Below, piece after piece: positions 26,301-38,546 of a DNA stretch of 64,000 nucleotides. Made by a program: the position numbers and the translations under genes. The DNA comes from Hermatobates lingyangjiaoensis (Eukaryota > Arthropoda > Insecta > Hemiptera > Hermatobatidae): positions 1,488,001 to 1,552,000 of the forward strand of contig JAPFBL010000166.1 of assembly GCA_026182355.1 (NCBI GenBank). The letters are read 5' to 3'. Positions within the stretch are counted from its first letter, which is position 1. Each line of letters starts with the position of its first letter. The notes beneath the pieces were generated by a model, which was given only the letters and a program-made list of their open reading frames with translations, ran no database searches and was not told the DNA's origin.

Positions 26301-29300
26301 ACATAAACTTATTAAAAAAACTACGCATTTCTAATACATAATATCCTGCTTACAGTAAGGAGGTGGAAGCGGCATGTGTTTTTATTTAGATATATACAAG
26401 TTTTGAAAACCTAGTTTTGAAGTAAAAATAAATGTAACATTCGACGTCACTGGCTTATGGATGGGTAACACTTTATTGGCGTTCACCTCCCACGGTTTAA
26501 ACAGATGTTAAATCCAAAATTATAAACACTTTAACACTTTGTACAGCCCGAATTTCGCTAAAAATCTTAGTAAACTGGCATCGGAAAACGAAGCTCTCCG
26601 TTTCTACCTACTCAATAGTAGCAGACAAATCTGAAGACTACATATTCAGTATTCAATAAAACTTTTTTATATGGAAACTTTTCCCATAATTTACAATAAA
26701 TAATAATGTAGAATTTACGTTTATCTATATTAGATCAAACCAGAAAAAATAAGTATTTCAAATAACGTTTCTTAAATCCCTCCTTACGTGTATATCAAAT
26801 GTTTCTAAACCCTGACACGTCTTCCATAGATCCCACATACCTACATGTGAAGAGATTAACCAACGAAATAGAAAAATTAAATTAATTAGTTGGGCAGTCA
26901 GATACGTTGTAGTATTTACTCATTTTTGGGTATTATAAAGGAAATCTCTACATGAACAAGATATATTGATAAAATAACGCGTTTCCAACCCACGGTGTTC
27001 TTCTTCAGGTAAATCTAAAATATAATTAAATAATATGAGAGCAATTAACATAGTCAATAACAAATAACAATAATAAGTTTAGGAACAACACCTACTCTAA
27101 TAGAAAGATGGCTAAGGACTGGGCATAGAAAATTAATGGCTTTGACATTTAACGGCTTGAGTTTGTGATAAGAAGGGATAAAGGACAGGAAGGGAAAACA
27201 TGTAATATTTCCAGTACATTGGAAGCTATCAAGTAATTATAAGTTCAGGTTACAGTAAGATAACTGGTCAGAAAAGGAATTGTCATTCAACTATTAAATA
27301 AGTATTAGATTCAAATAACATTTTGAGAAATTTGGACAGGGATTTTCTAAATAAGGCAAAGGTCAGATTAGGTTGCAATGGTAGTCCCACGAGGGAACAC
27401 ACGAAGGCCGGGCATTGGCCGTTTGTGATACCACTCAATGAAGAGTTATTCTAGTGGGAGTCCTAAATTTTCTCTAACTTAAGTGTATTTAGAGTCGAGA
27501 TCTTTAACGAGTGCCTGACATCGTACAGGCTCGGGACCGACAGTTTAACATCCTCCTCCGAGGGACGACGTGTTGAGATTTATTCACTTCCCGCATGAAT
27601 AAATCGAGGCCCAGGTGGGTATCTAGCCCCGGTGCTATCAGTTCAGAGGCGAGTACGTTAACCACTGAGCTAACCTGGCCCCTTAAATAAGACAAAATAA
27701 GTGTTTTAAAAATAACAGTAATAATTTAGAAATTACCACAACTTTTAAGATAATTAAAAAAAACTTTAACAAAATCATTAAAACTGAAAACTTCTTATTG
27801 TGTTAACGAGCAAATATCTGCACGTAAGAAATTCTACATAGGGAGTTCTAAATTCTACCTAACTCAAGCGTATTTAGTAGAGTAGGGATCTTTAACGAGT
27901 ACCTGACAATCGTAAAGCTTGAGACCGACGGCTTAACGTCCTCTCGGTGAGATAACATGTTTAGATTGCTTTTATATCTCCCGTGTGAATAAATCCAGAG
28001 AAAGAATGGGTTATCGAATCCCGAACATAACTGTCCAGAGGCGAGGACGAAAACCACAGGGCTACTCTGGTCCCTTAATAGTTATTAAATTAAAGTTCAG
28101 TTTCATAAAACCACTTATCTTACTGTATCCTGACCATACCATAATTAATAGATAGTTATGTTACTGGGAATATTATATGCTTTTCCTACCTACCATTTTA
28201 CATTCTCATCTCAAACAAACCGTCAGAACATTAACTTCCTTAGCCCAGATCTTCTCATTTTCCACTGGAGCAGGTATGTTATTTCTAAAATTACTATAGT
28301 AATGGAATATGTTAAATGCTCTCATTTGGAAATTTGGAAACATATTCTAAATGCGTTGTTTTATCAACTAACTTGTTTATGTAGAAAGGTCCTTTATGAT
28401 TCCCAAGGATTATGTATTAAAGTTTAAAATCATGAAATATTTGCAATAGAAAGTCCTAACTAACCTGATAAGAAGAGGTGTTCAAGGTCCCAAGCAGGTA
28501 CTCTAACAAGAGATGAATCGGTGAGACGGGAACAACCTCTAACATCAAGGAGGCGTAACTTGTTAGAACTCTTAAGTATCCTTAACAAAGCATCGTCGTC
28601 TATCACTGGCTTTGAGGATATGTCGTCCACTACTCCTGCTACACTCAGTTCTTCCAACAGTGGAAACCCCTCTGATAAACTCTGCAATAACAATTGCTGT
28701 TTAAGTCATCAATTAACAATTACTATATAAATAAAAGATTAGTAGCAGTACTCATGGGCAACTTTTGGAAAATAAAGGAACAAGTATCCATATTTTAAAA
28801 AAAGTTTTATAAAAATAAGTTAATAATAGATACCTCCCCTCCCTCTTTACAGGTGATACAACATTACAAAGAATAATATGTGTTTGAGCGCTATTTTTAG
28901 AAACTTTTTTCTACTGAATACATTTCCTTTATTATACCAGAATTAATAAACACAGCACAGTAAATAAAGACATTGTATGAGTTCGATTGATTATATTTCA
29001 ACCAAGCCAATATACACAGTACTCTTGTTAGTACTTTAATGAAAGTGCTATAAAAGTAATATTAAATTCATTAACTTTATCATTAAGGAATTCGGGGGAG
29101 CAAACTTTTAACACCCTAAAAAGCAGATGATAAAGCTTTTTGGATGGGAAGAATAAAAATGGATATAAACAAGTATAGTGTGGTTTTCTATAATCACTAA
29201 GACGTACCTCTTTAGGTAATCTATGGATAAGGACATCTAAGAAGGACAAATTACAATTCACTTATTTTTCAATTGTGAATTGGACTACCAGGGTCTTAAT

Positions 29301-32300
29301 TAATTAATTAATGATTAATATTGTTATATTAGCAGATTAACAGTTAAAGATCTCTAAATGTAACTGAGTTAGGCAAAATTTATAGCCAGGTAAAATAGCT
29401 CCCTATTACTAAAATGGATGCCAAATAATAAATGAGACACATTTTTCACTCCAGAAGAACACACATGAAAACCTATAAGTGTGGGCACTGGAAAACAAAA
29501 TCAATATTTTTCTGATGAATTTTTTTCAGATGATTAGCTAGGTTTTCATGCCCCTATGAAACTTAGTGTTATCTATATAAAAACTTCACAAACGTTTCTA
29601 ATTAAATTTCCAAAGCAAACGTTTCCATTTAACTGAAAACCTTCCTTTCCATCAGTTTTCCAGCTATCAATTTCAACTGTATAAATAATTGAAATGATAA
29701 AGCAGAAAACACTCAATATTTATCTTAATAACGGCATTGACCTTTTCTGGAAAAAATGACAAGTGAGAGATACGAATACTCGAGATATCCATAGCAAAAG
29801 TGGAACCACTATATTAGGTCAAAAATAAAACCTAAAACCCCATGTTTATTGTTACTTTGACATAATTTACTACAAATAAATCAATGCAGTTTTATAGACA
29901 AAAATCAAACCAAATCGACTAATATAAGTTGCGAGTTGCACCAAATTTCCAGAACTATAGGTATCTTAATTCGACTTTACTTTTTCCATAAGACTTTTAG
30001 ATTTTACAAGAAATAAGAATTATCAGTAAACCGGATTTATAACAAGTTTAAAGGTAGCGATATCATTAAAGCAAAGCAATTAATATGGATAAAAGAAGAA
30101 AAGAAATAATGGAAAAGTAATAGGAATACGATTAAGGGAAGCATTACCTGCTCCTTTAAAGACACTTGGGCCAATGCTAATTCACTGTTAGTAATCCTGA
30201 GCACTCGAAGTCTAGGGCAGCCTTGCTGCAACTTTTCAACGTGCAAGGATGCTATGGTGTGAGATACCGTCCTCACGTTCGAAAGATCTAGTACTTCCAA
30301 AAGTGGACACGAACTCTGAAGCAAATAACAAATAATTCATTTTTTTATGACAAATTTTATAAATTGACTATGTTTTATTGAAGATAGTTACGCATGAATA
30401 TAATGTGATATAGTGTGTAATGACTCACAGATATTGCAGAAATGATTTGTGGTATTCCTGAAAGTTTGTTATCACTGAGCACCAACTGAGTCAATCGTTC
30501 AGCCATATCGTTTGCCAGGCCGATGAGAGAAGTCATAGACACTGCACTCCTTGGGTTAGTCATCTCTGGCTGTAATATTCGAAAAAAATAGGATTAACTC
30601 TCACTGTTAAAAGAGATGCAGACTATAATAACTACTACTTGCTATCGGCCTAAATAATCAAATGCACCAGTGAATATGTAAACCAACAGATTTAAATTAT
30701 CATGCAATTAAAACTGTGACATTATATCCTTTAGGTGTACACTCTGAAACACCTCAGGCTTTGGGGTTCACCAGGTGGGTACCTAATATAGAATATAGGT
30801 GAATAGAAATCACCTGGTGAATATAGAAATACCACCTGCTGGACATCGCAGTCGCTTTGAATTTAGATATGGGGTTCCAGATCACCTTCCAAGTCATAGG
30901 ACAACAGCAGAGGTAAAGTCAAAATGACTAAAGAAAATCGATCGTCAGTATGTAAACATTGGATACCAATTTCAACATAACCTTATCTTAGTGAGTATCT
31001 CTACTAAAGAGGATTCCTGATAAAATTCAACAAACTCAAAATTATCTAGTGAATAATTTAGAAAAACTTGATGAAACAGAAATACCTCATGGGTTACATA
31101 AAGAACCTCCAGTTCCTTTCTCCAGGAACCAAATATTTCAATTATACCTTCACAGAGTGGAAGAGGTTCATAAAGTAGAACACTTCTTCACCCCTACACT
31201 CCTGTCCGTGCCTATGAGCTCAGCATAATTCTCAACCAAGAGCCTTGAATAAATAAAGTAAGGTTCTTTACTGTCCGTCTAACGTGTAATAAAAATCTGG
31301 ACTGGTTTATAATATCAACTTTACATTAAATATACTCATTATCGGAAATTATGAACCCCAATTTAATTTTTTTTTTATTCTTAGTACTGCACTTTGCTAA
31401 TTGTAATGAACATGTAATTGGCATGCTAAATTAAAGCATACTTTAATTAAATGTTTTAAATGACAATTAAAAAATTAAATGAACCCGATAAAGCTATAAC
31501 ATTAATTTAAGTATTAAAATTTAGCAAATTAAATTTCTAATTACAAAACTGGACAAGAAACCATTTCACTTTTGTAACATGCATTTAAATATAATATAAA
31601 TCAAATCACTAAAACTATTAAAAGAAATTAGAGATGTCATCAAAAGAAAAATCAATGCGTGAAGTAAAAACAATATATTTAATCGTCAGATGAATCATTT
31701 GAAAGAATTGTAATAACATAATAAAATAAAAATAAATATTAAAAATAGTGATTTTATTTGATTTTAATTTGTACACAATGCACAGTAAAAAATATATTTT
31801 TGAGGATGTGCTCCAAATAAATAACTTGCATACAGCATAAATCTGAATTAACAAAATATTTATTTAGCATAAGATTCAGAATTTTTTTTTTAATATTCTA
31901 ATTACAGATTATATAATCAATTTTATAACCTAGTTTCTTCTAACAGAATTTTATAAAATATTTATCATTTTGAATCGTTAAAATTAATAGGATTAATATA
32001 AACTTACATTTATTCCAGAGAGATCAAGCCGTTGTAGCTTAGGGCACTTGTTGATTAAGAACTTTACATTTTCCGAGCTCAATCCCTGCCAACCTGTCAG
32101 AGAGAGTCCTCGCATCTCCCCACAAGATGAGGCCATCTTGTCTAGGATACCAGGAATTCCATCGAACTCCCAACCACCTTCAAATAAAAAAGAAGAGACT
32201 TTCAATCAATCAGGTATAAAACAAACAGCACAAATTTGATACCTTCTGCTAAACTAAAATATGTAGTCTAAAATTTAAACTAAGTTTCACTAGTATATTT

Positions 32301-33635
32301 TTTAAGTACAGCATTCCTAATGGCAACATTTTAAGAGCACTTACTAATTAATTACAAGAAATTTTGACAAACCACTTAGTTGAAGAACGTAAAGATAATT
32401 ATTACAATAATTAATAATATTATCTAACAATGAAGGTATTTAGGATTAGTTAAAGTTTTATAAATTCGAAGTAATAAGAATACAATAAAAACAATTAAAA
32501 AAAAATTATATATGTTTATAAAAGTTGGTATTACACCAAAAAAATTAAGACTATTCTACTTTGGATTTAAGCAAATATGTTTATTCAAACAGTCATACCA
32601 ATATTCAAGTCGTGCACAAGGGCCAGTCTGTTCTCACACAGCCATCGAAACTTGAGATCATTCTTTCCACGATCCTTCACCCAGGTTTGAGAGAGGTCAA
32701 CATATCTCCATAAACTTGGCAAAATTGCAACCTCTCTCCACAATCGACAAACTCGAGACATTCTAAACATTAAGAAAATTAAAATAAAAAAAAATCACAA
32801 AAACTAAAGCACACATGACAAAGTTATTCCCAACTTACCTTACTAGAAAGGGAACACAGCCTTCAGTTCTCGTAACCAGTTTGAAAATTTCGTGTAATAT
32901 TTCTCTTGGTAACATGCTACCCCAAGCACTCTGCTCAAGAGGCTCCTGATATTCTTCTTCTGGTTCTTTATACTTTTTCTTTCTACTTCGCGGAGGTGCT
33001 TGCTCAAATGATTTCTTAATTTTAAGTTTTATTCCATTTTGGTCCGGAGGAATCTGTGATTCATAAGTAGCCACAGTATTGCGAGGTCGAGATTTATAGG
33101 AACCTTCTCGTTTCCGCTTTCGACCACGTTTCTTCAAGGGAGCTTCAGTTTCTACATTATTATTAACAACCACACTACAATTTTTAACTGTCATAGAAGG
33201 ACTATCAATAGTACCTTCACTTGGAGAACATACATTTTCAGAACTAACACAATCACTGCTTACAGTTCTTTCACTGGCACTGGCGGTGAATGTTGCTGGA
33301 CTCCAACAGTCACCGTTTGTAACAGGTACTATTTCTGATGGCTCTACATTAGTATAAGAATTGGAGTGGTCAACTACAGGAGGACCTACTAAATCACGAA
33401 TAGGATCCACAATCTCCGGATTGCTGTACCCTGGGTATATGACTGGACGACATTGCCAATCCATACCCGAGGCAGGCTGAACTGGAGGTTCCAACGGACA
33501 TGCTTGAAAACCTAAATGTCTAGTTGGCTCCAATAAGAAATCCTTTTCCTGAAAAAGGCAATCATTTTCAGGCGAATCGGGTACCGGCAAAGGAGCAAAC
33601 AGATCATCGTAACAATTGCCGTTCTGATCATCCAT
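20385..33635 (-). CDS. FBXL6: F-box/LRR-repeat protein 6
   Basis: Eight minus-strand exons join in frame: 33635-32839, 32762-32599, 32177-32008, 30569-30429, 30315-30148, 28681-28465, 23111-22952 and 20580-20385. They give 670 aa. The F-box begins at W238 (WGSMLPREILHEIF) and continues across the first intron (MSRVCRLWREVA). Leucine-rich repeats follow, such as CPKLQRLDLSG, CPLLEVLDLSN, CPRLRVLRITN, NKLRLLDVRGCSRLTDSSL and CPHLTSLNLSSCRALPRG. The C-terminal SCRALPRGIKR block matches human FBXL6 closely. F-box proteins recruit substrates to SCF (SKP1-CUL1) ubiquitin ligases; the substrate is not deducible here. The N-terminal 237 aa are low-complexity and longer than in human FBXL6 (539 aa total). 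They include a basic KKRGRKRKR stretch at 168-176 that could act as a nuclear signal or AT-hook. All introns are GT..AG. Intron 6 is 5.4 kb and holds two SINEs and a hammerhead-like motif. Confidence 0.95.
20740..20978 (-). repeat. tRNA-derived SINE, copy B, with intact tRNA head
   Basis: The high-coordinate end, read on the minus strand, has GGGCCAGGTTATCTCAGTGG (A box) and CCGGGGTTCGATCCCC (B box), with acceptor-stem-like CCAGG/CCATCTG ends. The conserved core follows. The 3' tail is lost. It lies in FBXL6 intron 7, in the sense orientation of that gene. Confidence 0.85.
20984..21070 (-). repeat. Fragment of a second SINE copy
   Basis: AGGATCTTTAACACGTGTCTGACATTGTACC followed by a GATCGGACAG-like segment (given here in short blocks) repeats the core of the SINE that ends six bases earlier. 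The head is missing. Confidence 0.4.
22030..22525. repeat. Nested foldback with four hammerhead-like cores
   Basis: Outer pair: CTGAAGA at 22045-22051 (+) with GAAA at 22062-22065, and CTGAAGA at 22516-22510 (-) with GAAC at 22500-22497. Both are followed on their own strand by TGTAAG-type sequence and then (TA)n toward the centre (22129-22150 and about 22426-22437). Inner pair: CTGATGA at 22343-22349 (+) with GAAA at 22358-22361, and CTGGTGA at 22267-22261 (-) with GAAA at 22252-22249. The element is therefore one (TA)n-bounded inverted pair inside another. It lies in FBXL6 intron 7. Confidence 0.6.
22338..22372 (+). ncRNA. Hammerhead-like motif with paired stem I
   Basis: Stem I GCTCT (22338-22342) pairs with GGAGC (22368-22372). 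Between them are CTGATGA, an 8-base stem II region, GAAA, an AGACCT near-palindrome as stem III and C at 22367 as the cleavage-site base. The sister copy on the other strand (22272-22238) keeps AGGCCT as a perfect palindrome and a 4-bp stem I, but has G instead of A in its CTGGTGA. Confidence 0.5.
23350..23380 (+). repeat. Decayed hammerhead-like motif
   Basis: GATGA (23354-23358), then GATGTC, GAAA (23370-23373) and ATATCC match the family at 63425 (GATGACGACGAATGTCGAAATATCG). The leading CTG is not intact. It lies in FBXL6 intron 6's boundary region and is antisense to that gene. Confidence 0.35.
23385..26930 (-). other. FBXL6 intron 6, no further gene seen
   Basis: Mostly AT-rich. A GC-richer block at about 25190-25420 looks like part of a retroelement, but no domain can be read. 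No exon with flanking splice sites and homology was found. Confidence 0.4.
26930..27015 (-). ncRNA. Hammerhead-like motif with ACGCGT stem III, sense in FBXL6 intron 6
   Basis: Minus strand: CTGAAGA (27008-27002), one A, GAAC and GTTG-type stem II, GAAA (26985-26982) and the palindrome ACGCGT (26982-26977) followed by T. Downstream on the minus strand come TTTATCAATA and CCTTTATAATACCC, shared with the copy at 42017 and a decayed one near 28350. Confidence 0.55.
27361..27683 (-). repeat. tRNA-derived SINE, copy C, nearly full length
   Basis: About 320 bp. On the minus strand it starts GGGGCCAGGTTAGCTCAGTG and has a B-box region with CCGGGGCTAG. Next come the hairpin-like GATTTATTCATGCGGG..TGAATAAATC, the conserved core, and a short CAACCTAATC tail. 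It is the most complete copy for a consensus and lies in FBXL6 intron 6, sense strand. Confidence 0.88.
27840..28076 (-). repeat. tRNA-derived SINE, copy D, diverged
   Basis: Same block order as copy C, including a recognisable but mutated tRNA head at the high-coordinate end (GGGACCAGAGTAGCCCTGTG on the minus strand). The telomere-like tail is missing. Confidence 0.75.
30570..32007 (-). other. FBXL6 intron 3, no gene seen
   Basis: AT-rich, with a less AT-biased block at 30730-31260 that holds short repeats of CACCTGGTG and GGTGGGTACC type. No coding character was recognised. Intron 5 (28682-30147) also holds nothing recognisable. Confidence 0.4.
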
Positions 33636-36062
33636 GACTACGGATATATTGAATAAAATGTGTTTCGGTTACATTTTTGGTAACTAAATGCCTTTAGACA
33701 CATATTATATACTATATTATACAGGAATACACCCAGAGAGTTAAATGAATATACTTCAAGAAAGAATTCAGATAAACCCTGCAATTGTAATTATCTCTTT
33801 CATTGATTCAAACCTAATGCAAGCTGAATCTCCAAGTCAGTATATGTTATACTGAGGTAGTAGACATACATAGGCAAACAAAATGATAGGACCGATCCTT
33901 TTAAACATACCATTTTAGGAACCACTTTCACTAATTAGCGCACTCTGATACACTATAAACCTTAAACACAAGTCCAGTTTTAGTGAAAGTTCTATAACTT
34001 CATTGTAGTTTAAACTCAAATTCACTACCACAGCCCACATAAAACGTTTTCAGAACCTCTAGATCCTCGGCAGAAATGTCCAAAAAACTCATTAAATTTA
34101 TATATAAACTCCATGACTGACGATTAAGTTTGAGAAAAGAGGCGTCATCGCCGAATTAAAGGATAACAATGACACAAAATGAGTCTCACGAAAGGTAAAC
34201 TTACACTGTAAGTAAACCTTTTCATTTCAAAATATTTACGATAGTGCCACTGACCTTCGATCAACAGCAAAACAGCGAAACATATGAAATGTTCTAATTA
34301 TACTGTACTGCCAACATACCAACTAAAATTTAACTACATAAAGAAAGGATAGCAGCATATTTTGGAGTATTTGAAATTAAAACTATTCATTACTACAAAG
34401 TTTTAAAAATTTTAAACAAATTTTAATGTATTAATTTCTTTTAAAATTAAAAATTAATATGTTATATAGGGGTAATTAGAGTTTTGGTCATATCGGTGAA
34501 AGTTATATTTTTTAATTGCAACCGATAAAGAGTTCTCTTAACGGTTTTTCTAATTCCCTAGATGATCTTGTAATTAAAATCGTACCTATTTTTCATTGGA
34601 TTTAATGTACATACTAAATAAATTAATTAAAATGTATATTAATGAAGAAATTTTTTTTATAAATAAAGTGCTAAACAAGTTTTAAAGCTTTTACACATAC
34701 TAAACCGTTATCCAAGATGCTCATTTACTCAATTACTCTCTGATTCATAGTGATATTTTCTTTAAGAAATTTAAAGAATGTTTGTATCAATGATTTTTGA
34801 AGTAAATGCTATTAATTGCTTGAAAAATAATTAATGACGACTTTGTTTAAGCCTTTCTCTATTTTTAAATACATCTCAACAGAAACAGATAATTAGTTTA
34901 TCTGCTATCGTGAAAAAGTTAATGACTGCTTTTAATGACTCAGAGAATTATCCAATCAGAACTTTTAAAATAGTTGTTAATCCATTATTGTATCAGTATT
35001 TTTTTGGTATTCTTGTATGATATCCATTTTGCTAATAAAAATGGTCCACTTTCTGGTAATCTCAGAAAATTCAAATTAAGACGAGTGATATCTCAAATAA
35101 ATCGATATGGGAAACTAAGATGATTTTCTCGATCATAATCACAGTTATAAGTCCAATTTCAATTGATTTGAAAAATATCGATATCTGCAATGCAATTCAG
35201 CATCTGGTTTTCTCCCTTCTTTTTAGTCAAGAACTGAAATTTCTTATTTGATATGCTGTTCAACAAGTTTCTTCTAGTTTCAAGTTAGAAACCGATACCC
35301 AACTTTTTAATGGGTTTGTGAATTATTTTGAAAAGTGAAGTATGGTATTTGTTCAACTATATGATACCTATGTGTGCCAAGGTATTGATCTCTCTTCAAA
35401 GCGGGATATATTGAGTTTCAGGACCCTTCTGTTATACCTGCGCAACTCTTTCCTTCTATAAGTAGTTCACAGGTTACCATAATCGTCATTCTCGCAATAG
35501 TATTTCGCCATAAAGGTTTACTATTATATCTCCCTAAACTATACCCTTCTACCAAAATGAAAACATTACATAACCTATACTATTCTTCTTACATTCCAAT
35601 GTGCTGTTCATTTTCTTTAATTACTAATTTCCAGATAGAGTTTTGGAACTGTTAACAATCCACTACTGTTTTAGCATAATGTCGATAAAGAACTAATGCA
35701 TGTCTTTGAACTTATCTCATTTGACATAAAGAACCCGTTTTTAATTTATTTTATTTTCTTGTCATCTGAATACCTAGTGCAATTCATAAACTTTATATGT
35801 GTGAAATTCTCATAAAGATGGAGATAGTAAAATCAGAAAAAAAAGTTGAAAAAATATTTGAACTTGATAGTTTTGATTGAATTCATTAAAATATGATGAA
35901 ATTTACCTACTATGTAAAGGAATGGAATTAAAAATCTTGTCTAGTCATGAGTGACATACTTTTTTTTCTCCAAAGTAGTACCCCTACTTGGAGGGAGTTT
36001 ATTGTAATATTTTCACATGATCCATTTTGTATATTACATATGTATAATATTGATACACTATG
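33636..36062. other. Upstream flank of FBXL6, no other gene seen
   Basis: This contains the promoter and 5' UTR of FBXL6 by position, but no TATA box, initiator or CpG-rich block stands out. The remainder is AT-rich sequence without coding signal. Confidence 0.4.
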
Positions 36063-36640
36063 TTATATGAAATCTATGTTATTTAAGAATTTGTAAAAAT
36101 TATTAAATAAATTTGTTATCAGTTCAGTTTTGCTTGGTGGCCAATTTAACCCTTGTAACATTGTAGTTTTCTGTAGATGGTGTCTGTTGTTATTAAGGAG
36201 AGCACAATGAAAGAGAAGGTGATCTGGGGTTTGGACATTGAGATTATCACAGTTACATAATGCTGAGTCATCAATTTTAAAACGATTGAAGTAACTTTTA
36301 AATTTACTATGTCCGGTTAGAAACATAGTTAATCGGTAGTTGTTCAAATCATCAAATCAAGGTGTTTATTTGCTAATCTCCTGAGTACTGTAGGAAAACA
36401 TTGCTTGGTGTGAGATGCTTTTGGAGTTGCCATCCATTCCTCTTCCCACACCCGTAACGATCCAATTTCTGCCAACTTCTCTGCATATGACTTTGGAAAC
36501 TGATTGTAGGAAATCTGCAGAGATTCCTCTCTTGAAGCCATTTTCGCCCACACATCTGCTCTTTCGTTCCCTTCAATGCCAGAATGTATCGGATTGTGAA
36601 GATCCACTCACCTATATCCAACATGTTAATTAATATTGGT
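36063..36640 (-). pseudogene. LINE retrotransposon RNase H and C-terminal fragment, frameshifted
   Basis: The minus strand encodes IHSGIEGNERADVWAKMA, the last conserved block of a retroelement RNase H (HSGIEGNERAD..AK). After a frame change near 36345 it continues as FLTGHSKFKSYFNRF and CNCDNLNVQTPDHLLFHC, the zinc-binding tail found after RNase H in I-type and related LINEs. Stop codons and at least one frameshift show it is dead. Upstream parts (endonuclease, reverse transcriptase) are absent. Confidence 0.8.
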
Positions 36641-36764
36641 GACAAACTATCTTGTTAGTTTATTGTGCTTACAATTGAGATGTTATAGTATTACTAGCTA
36701 TATCATCATGAATATTAATTATATATTAGATATACAGAAACAATTCTAATAACGAACAGTCTTT

Positions 36765-36880
36765 CTAGTGGGATACGACTAAAGGTTCAGACAGTCCTCC
36801 AAGTTCAAATTAAGCTATCAATTCCCACGTTTTGATTTTATTTAAAATCCTTTTCCTAGTCCAATAGAATAGAGGACGAT
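36765..36880 (-). repeat. Decayed hammerhead-type element
   Basis: Minus-strand blocks CTAGGAAAAGGATTTT, AAATAAAATC and AAAACGTGGGAATTG match the arms at 61315-61647 (CTATGAAAAAGGTTTT, AAATAAGACC, GAAACGTTGG). The GAAA has become AAAA. Confidence 0.4.
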
Positions 36881-37064
36881 AAGGAATTTTGAAATATAAA
36901 CAATTGAACATGTAAGGAACATACAGATGACTAAATCGTTTTTGAAGAAGTAAGCAAAGTAAATTGAAAACACGTAAACAAGCTTCCAGAAGTAAGCATA
37001 CTTGAAAATAAAACTATGATGTATCTATGTATAAATATAAACTAAACTCGTGAAATAAAAATAA

Positions 37065-37215
37065 CGCCTAAACAACAGTAAGATTCTAAATTCAGAAATG
37101 GGACTAAGATCTTTCAAACAATACAACTGGTCTTCATCAGAGTCACAATCAGTTCAAGTTGTTTTGGTGGAAAGGTCTTAGCCCACTTTCTGAATTTCTT
37201 TCTGTTGTTTAGAGA
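37065..37215. repeat. Foldback repeat of the AGATCT hammerhead family
   Basis: The minus strand has CTGATGA (37140-37134), AGACC stem II, GAAA (37115-37112) and AGATCT. The plus-strand arm keeps GGAAAGGTCTTAG (37169-37181) but has lost CTGATGA. Arms meet at about 37141. Confidence 0.6.
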
Positions 37216-37258
37216 TATATATAACAAGATTTCACATAAACCCGTGATATAACAATCA

Positions 37259-37428
37259 ATGATATCAAACCACAATATGAAATAGGAAAAAAAAACTAAG
37301 ATCTTTTAACCGTAACAAGCGATCTTCGTCAGAGTCAGAGAGTTGGGTTTTTGACTCTGACGAAGACCGCTTGTTACAGTTGAAAGATCTTAGTCTTTTT
37401 TCCCCATTTCATATTGTGGTTTGATCAT
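37259..37428. repeat. Foldback repeat of the AGATCT hammerhead family
   Basis: Arms such as ATCAAACCACAATATGAAAT (37263-37282) and its complement at about 37406-37425 fold nearly perfectly. The plus strand has CTGACGA (37357-37363), AGACC..GTT, GAAA (37382-37385) and AGATCT (37385-37390). The minus arm has CTGACGA (37332-37326) and a mutated GAAA. (TA)n follows at 37430. Confidence 0.65.
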
Positions 37429-38546
37429 TGATATATATATATTAGAATATTGCTAATATATTTAAATAAGTACTCTTATTATTTATTAGTATCTGGTAGT
37501 CAGAAATAAATTGATTCATTAACTAACACTTTGATAATGCATGCATCTTATTTTTGATACCTTATATATTACATACAAAACATACTGGTCGTAATTACGA
37601 GTTTGCTTTTTAATATAGGTTAATTATAGGTCGTTGAATTCCTACATATTCAAAACAATAATTAAATTAAATCAGAGAAATTAAATTGTGAATAATAATT
37701 TACTAAACTTATTTGTTTGAAATAAACAATTTAAACCTGGAAAAGACGTAATATTTCATTTCTCGTGGTACTACATTTGAGAGAAATGGGAAACATATTA
37801 CAATCTTGTCTAATACATTCCAAACGAAAATTAGATCAGCTCTTCAATTACTCAATAGAGAAATAAAATCAAATTATATAAAGAAAACATTAATACAAGT
37901 CTTTGTTAAGTACTTATTTAGACAATAGTTCAAAATAGAAATTCTATTCCTACCTGCATAGCCTTAATGTATTTGTTTTAAACTTATACAAAATTGGTAT
38001 ACTTTTTCAGTACTATTGTATTTTCGTAAAGTGTGGTTCATTTGATAATTGGCACCTGTTTTAGATACGGGTGAAAAATGTTACTAGGTTCATTTTACAT
38101 TTGAAGTTATAGTAAATTTTTCCTTACTTAATGTTTATTAGAGAAGATGTCTTTCTCTAAAGATGTTGGCTTTATTTCCTCTCGAGTTGACGATGTGCAC
38201 AAGTATTTAATGTGCATACACATTCAATTCAATCAAAATGTGGAGTCTAAACGAAGATTCCTACTTTGAAGAACATACTATTGGTGCCATACTACCACTA
38301 AATTATGCATGAACCGCTATAAAAGAAATCTATAACATTAAATTCATTTCTGTATATGACAAAATGACATTCTAATCTCTATATATAACGTTCGTGAGTT
38401 TGTTTTGTTTGTTTGTTTGTTCACCTATTTTCCGTGGAGATAGAGACCTGAATTGAATATATATTATTTATTACCTGAATAATGTTAAATAAAAGAAAAT
38501 GATCACTATATTTCAAAAATTGGAGCCAGGGTAGCAAGTGCCTTGA

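Noticed and set aside
33853..33863. TGAGGTAGTAG, identical to the first 11 bases of let-7
   Set aside because: The match stops after 11 bases and no complementary arm for a precursor hairpin is present on either side.
38390..38430. TCTATATATAACG followed by (TTTG)n, reminiscent of some Helitron 5' ends
   Set aside because: No CTRR end with hairpin could be identified downstream, and the motif is low in complexity.
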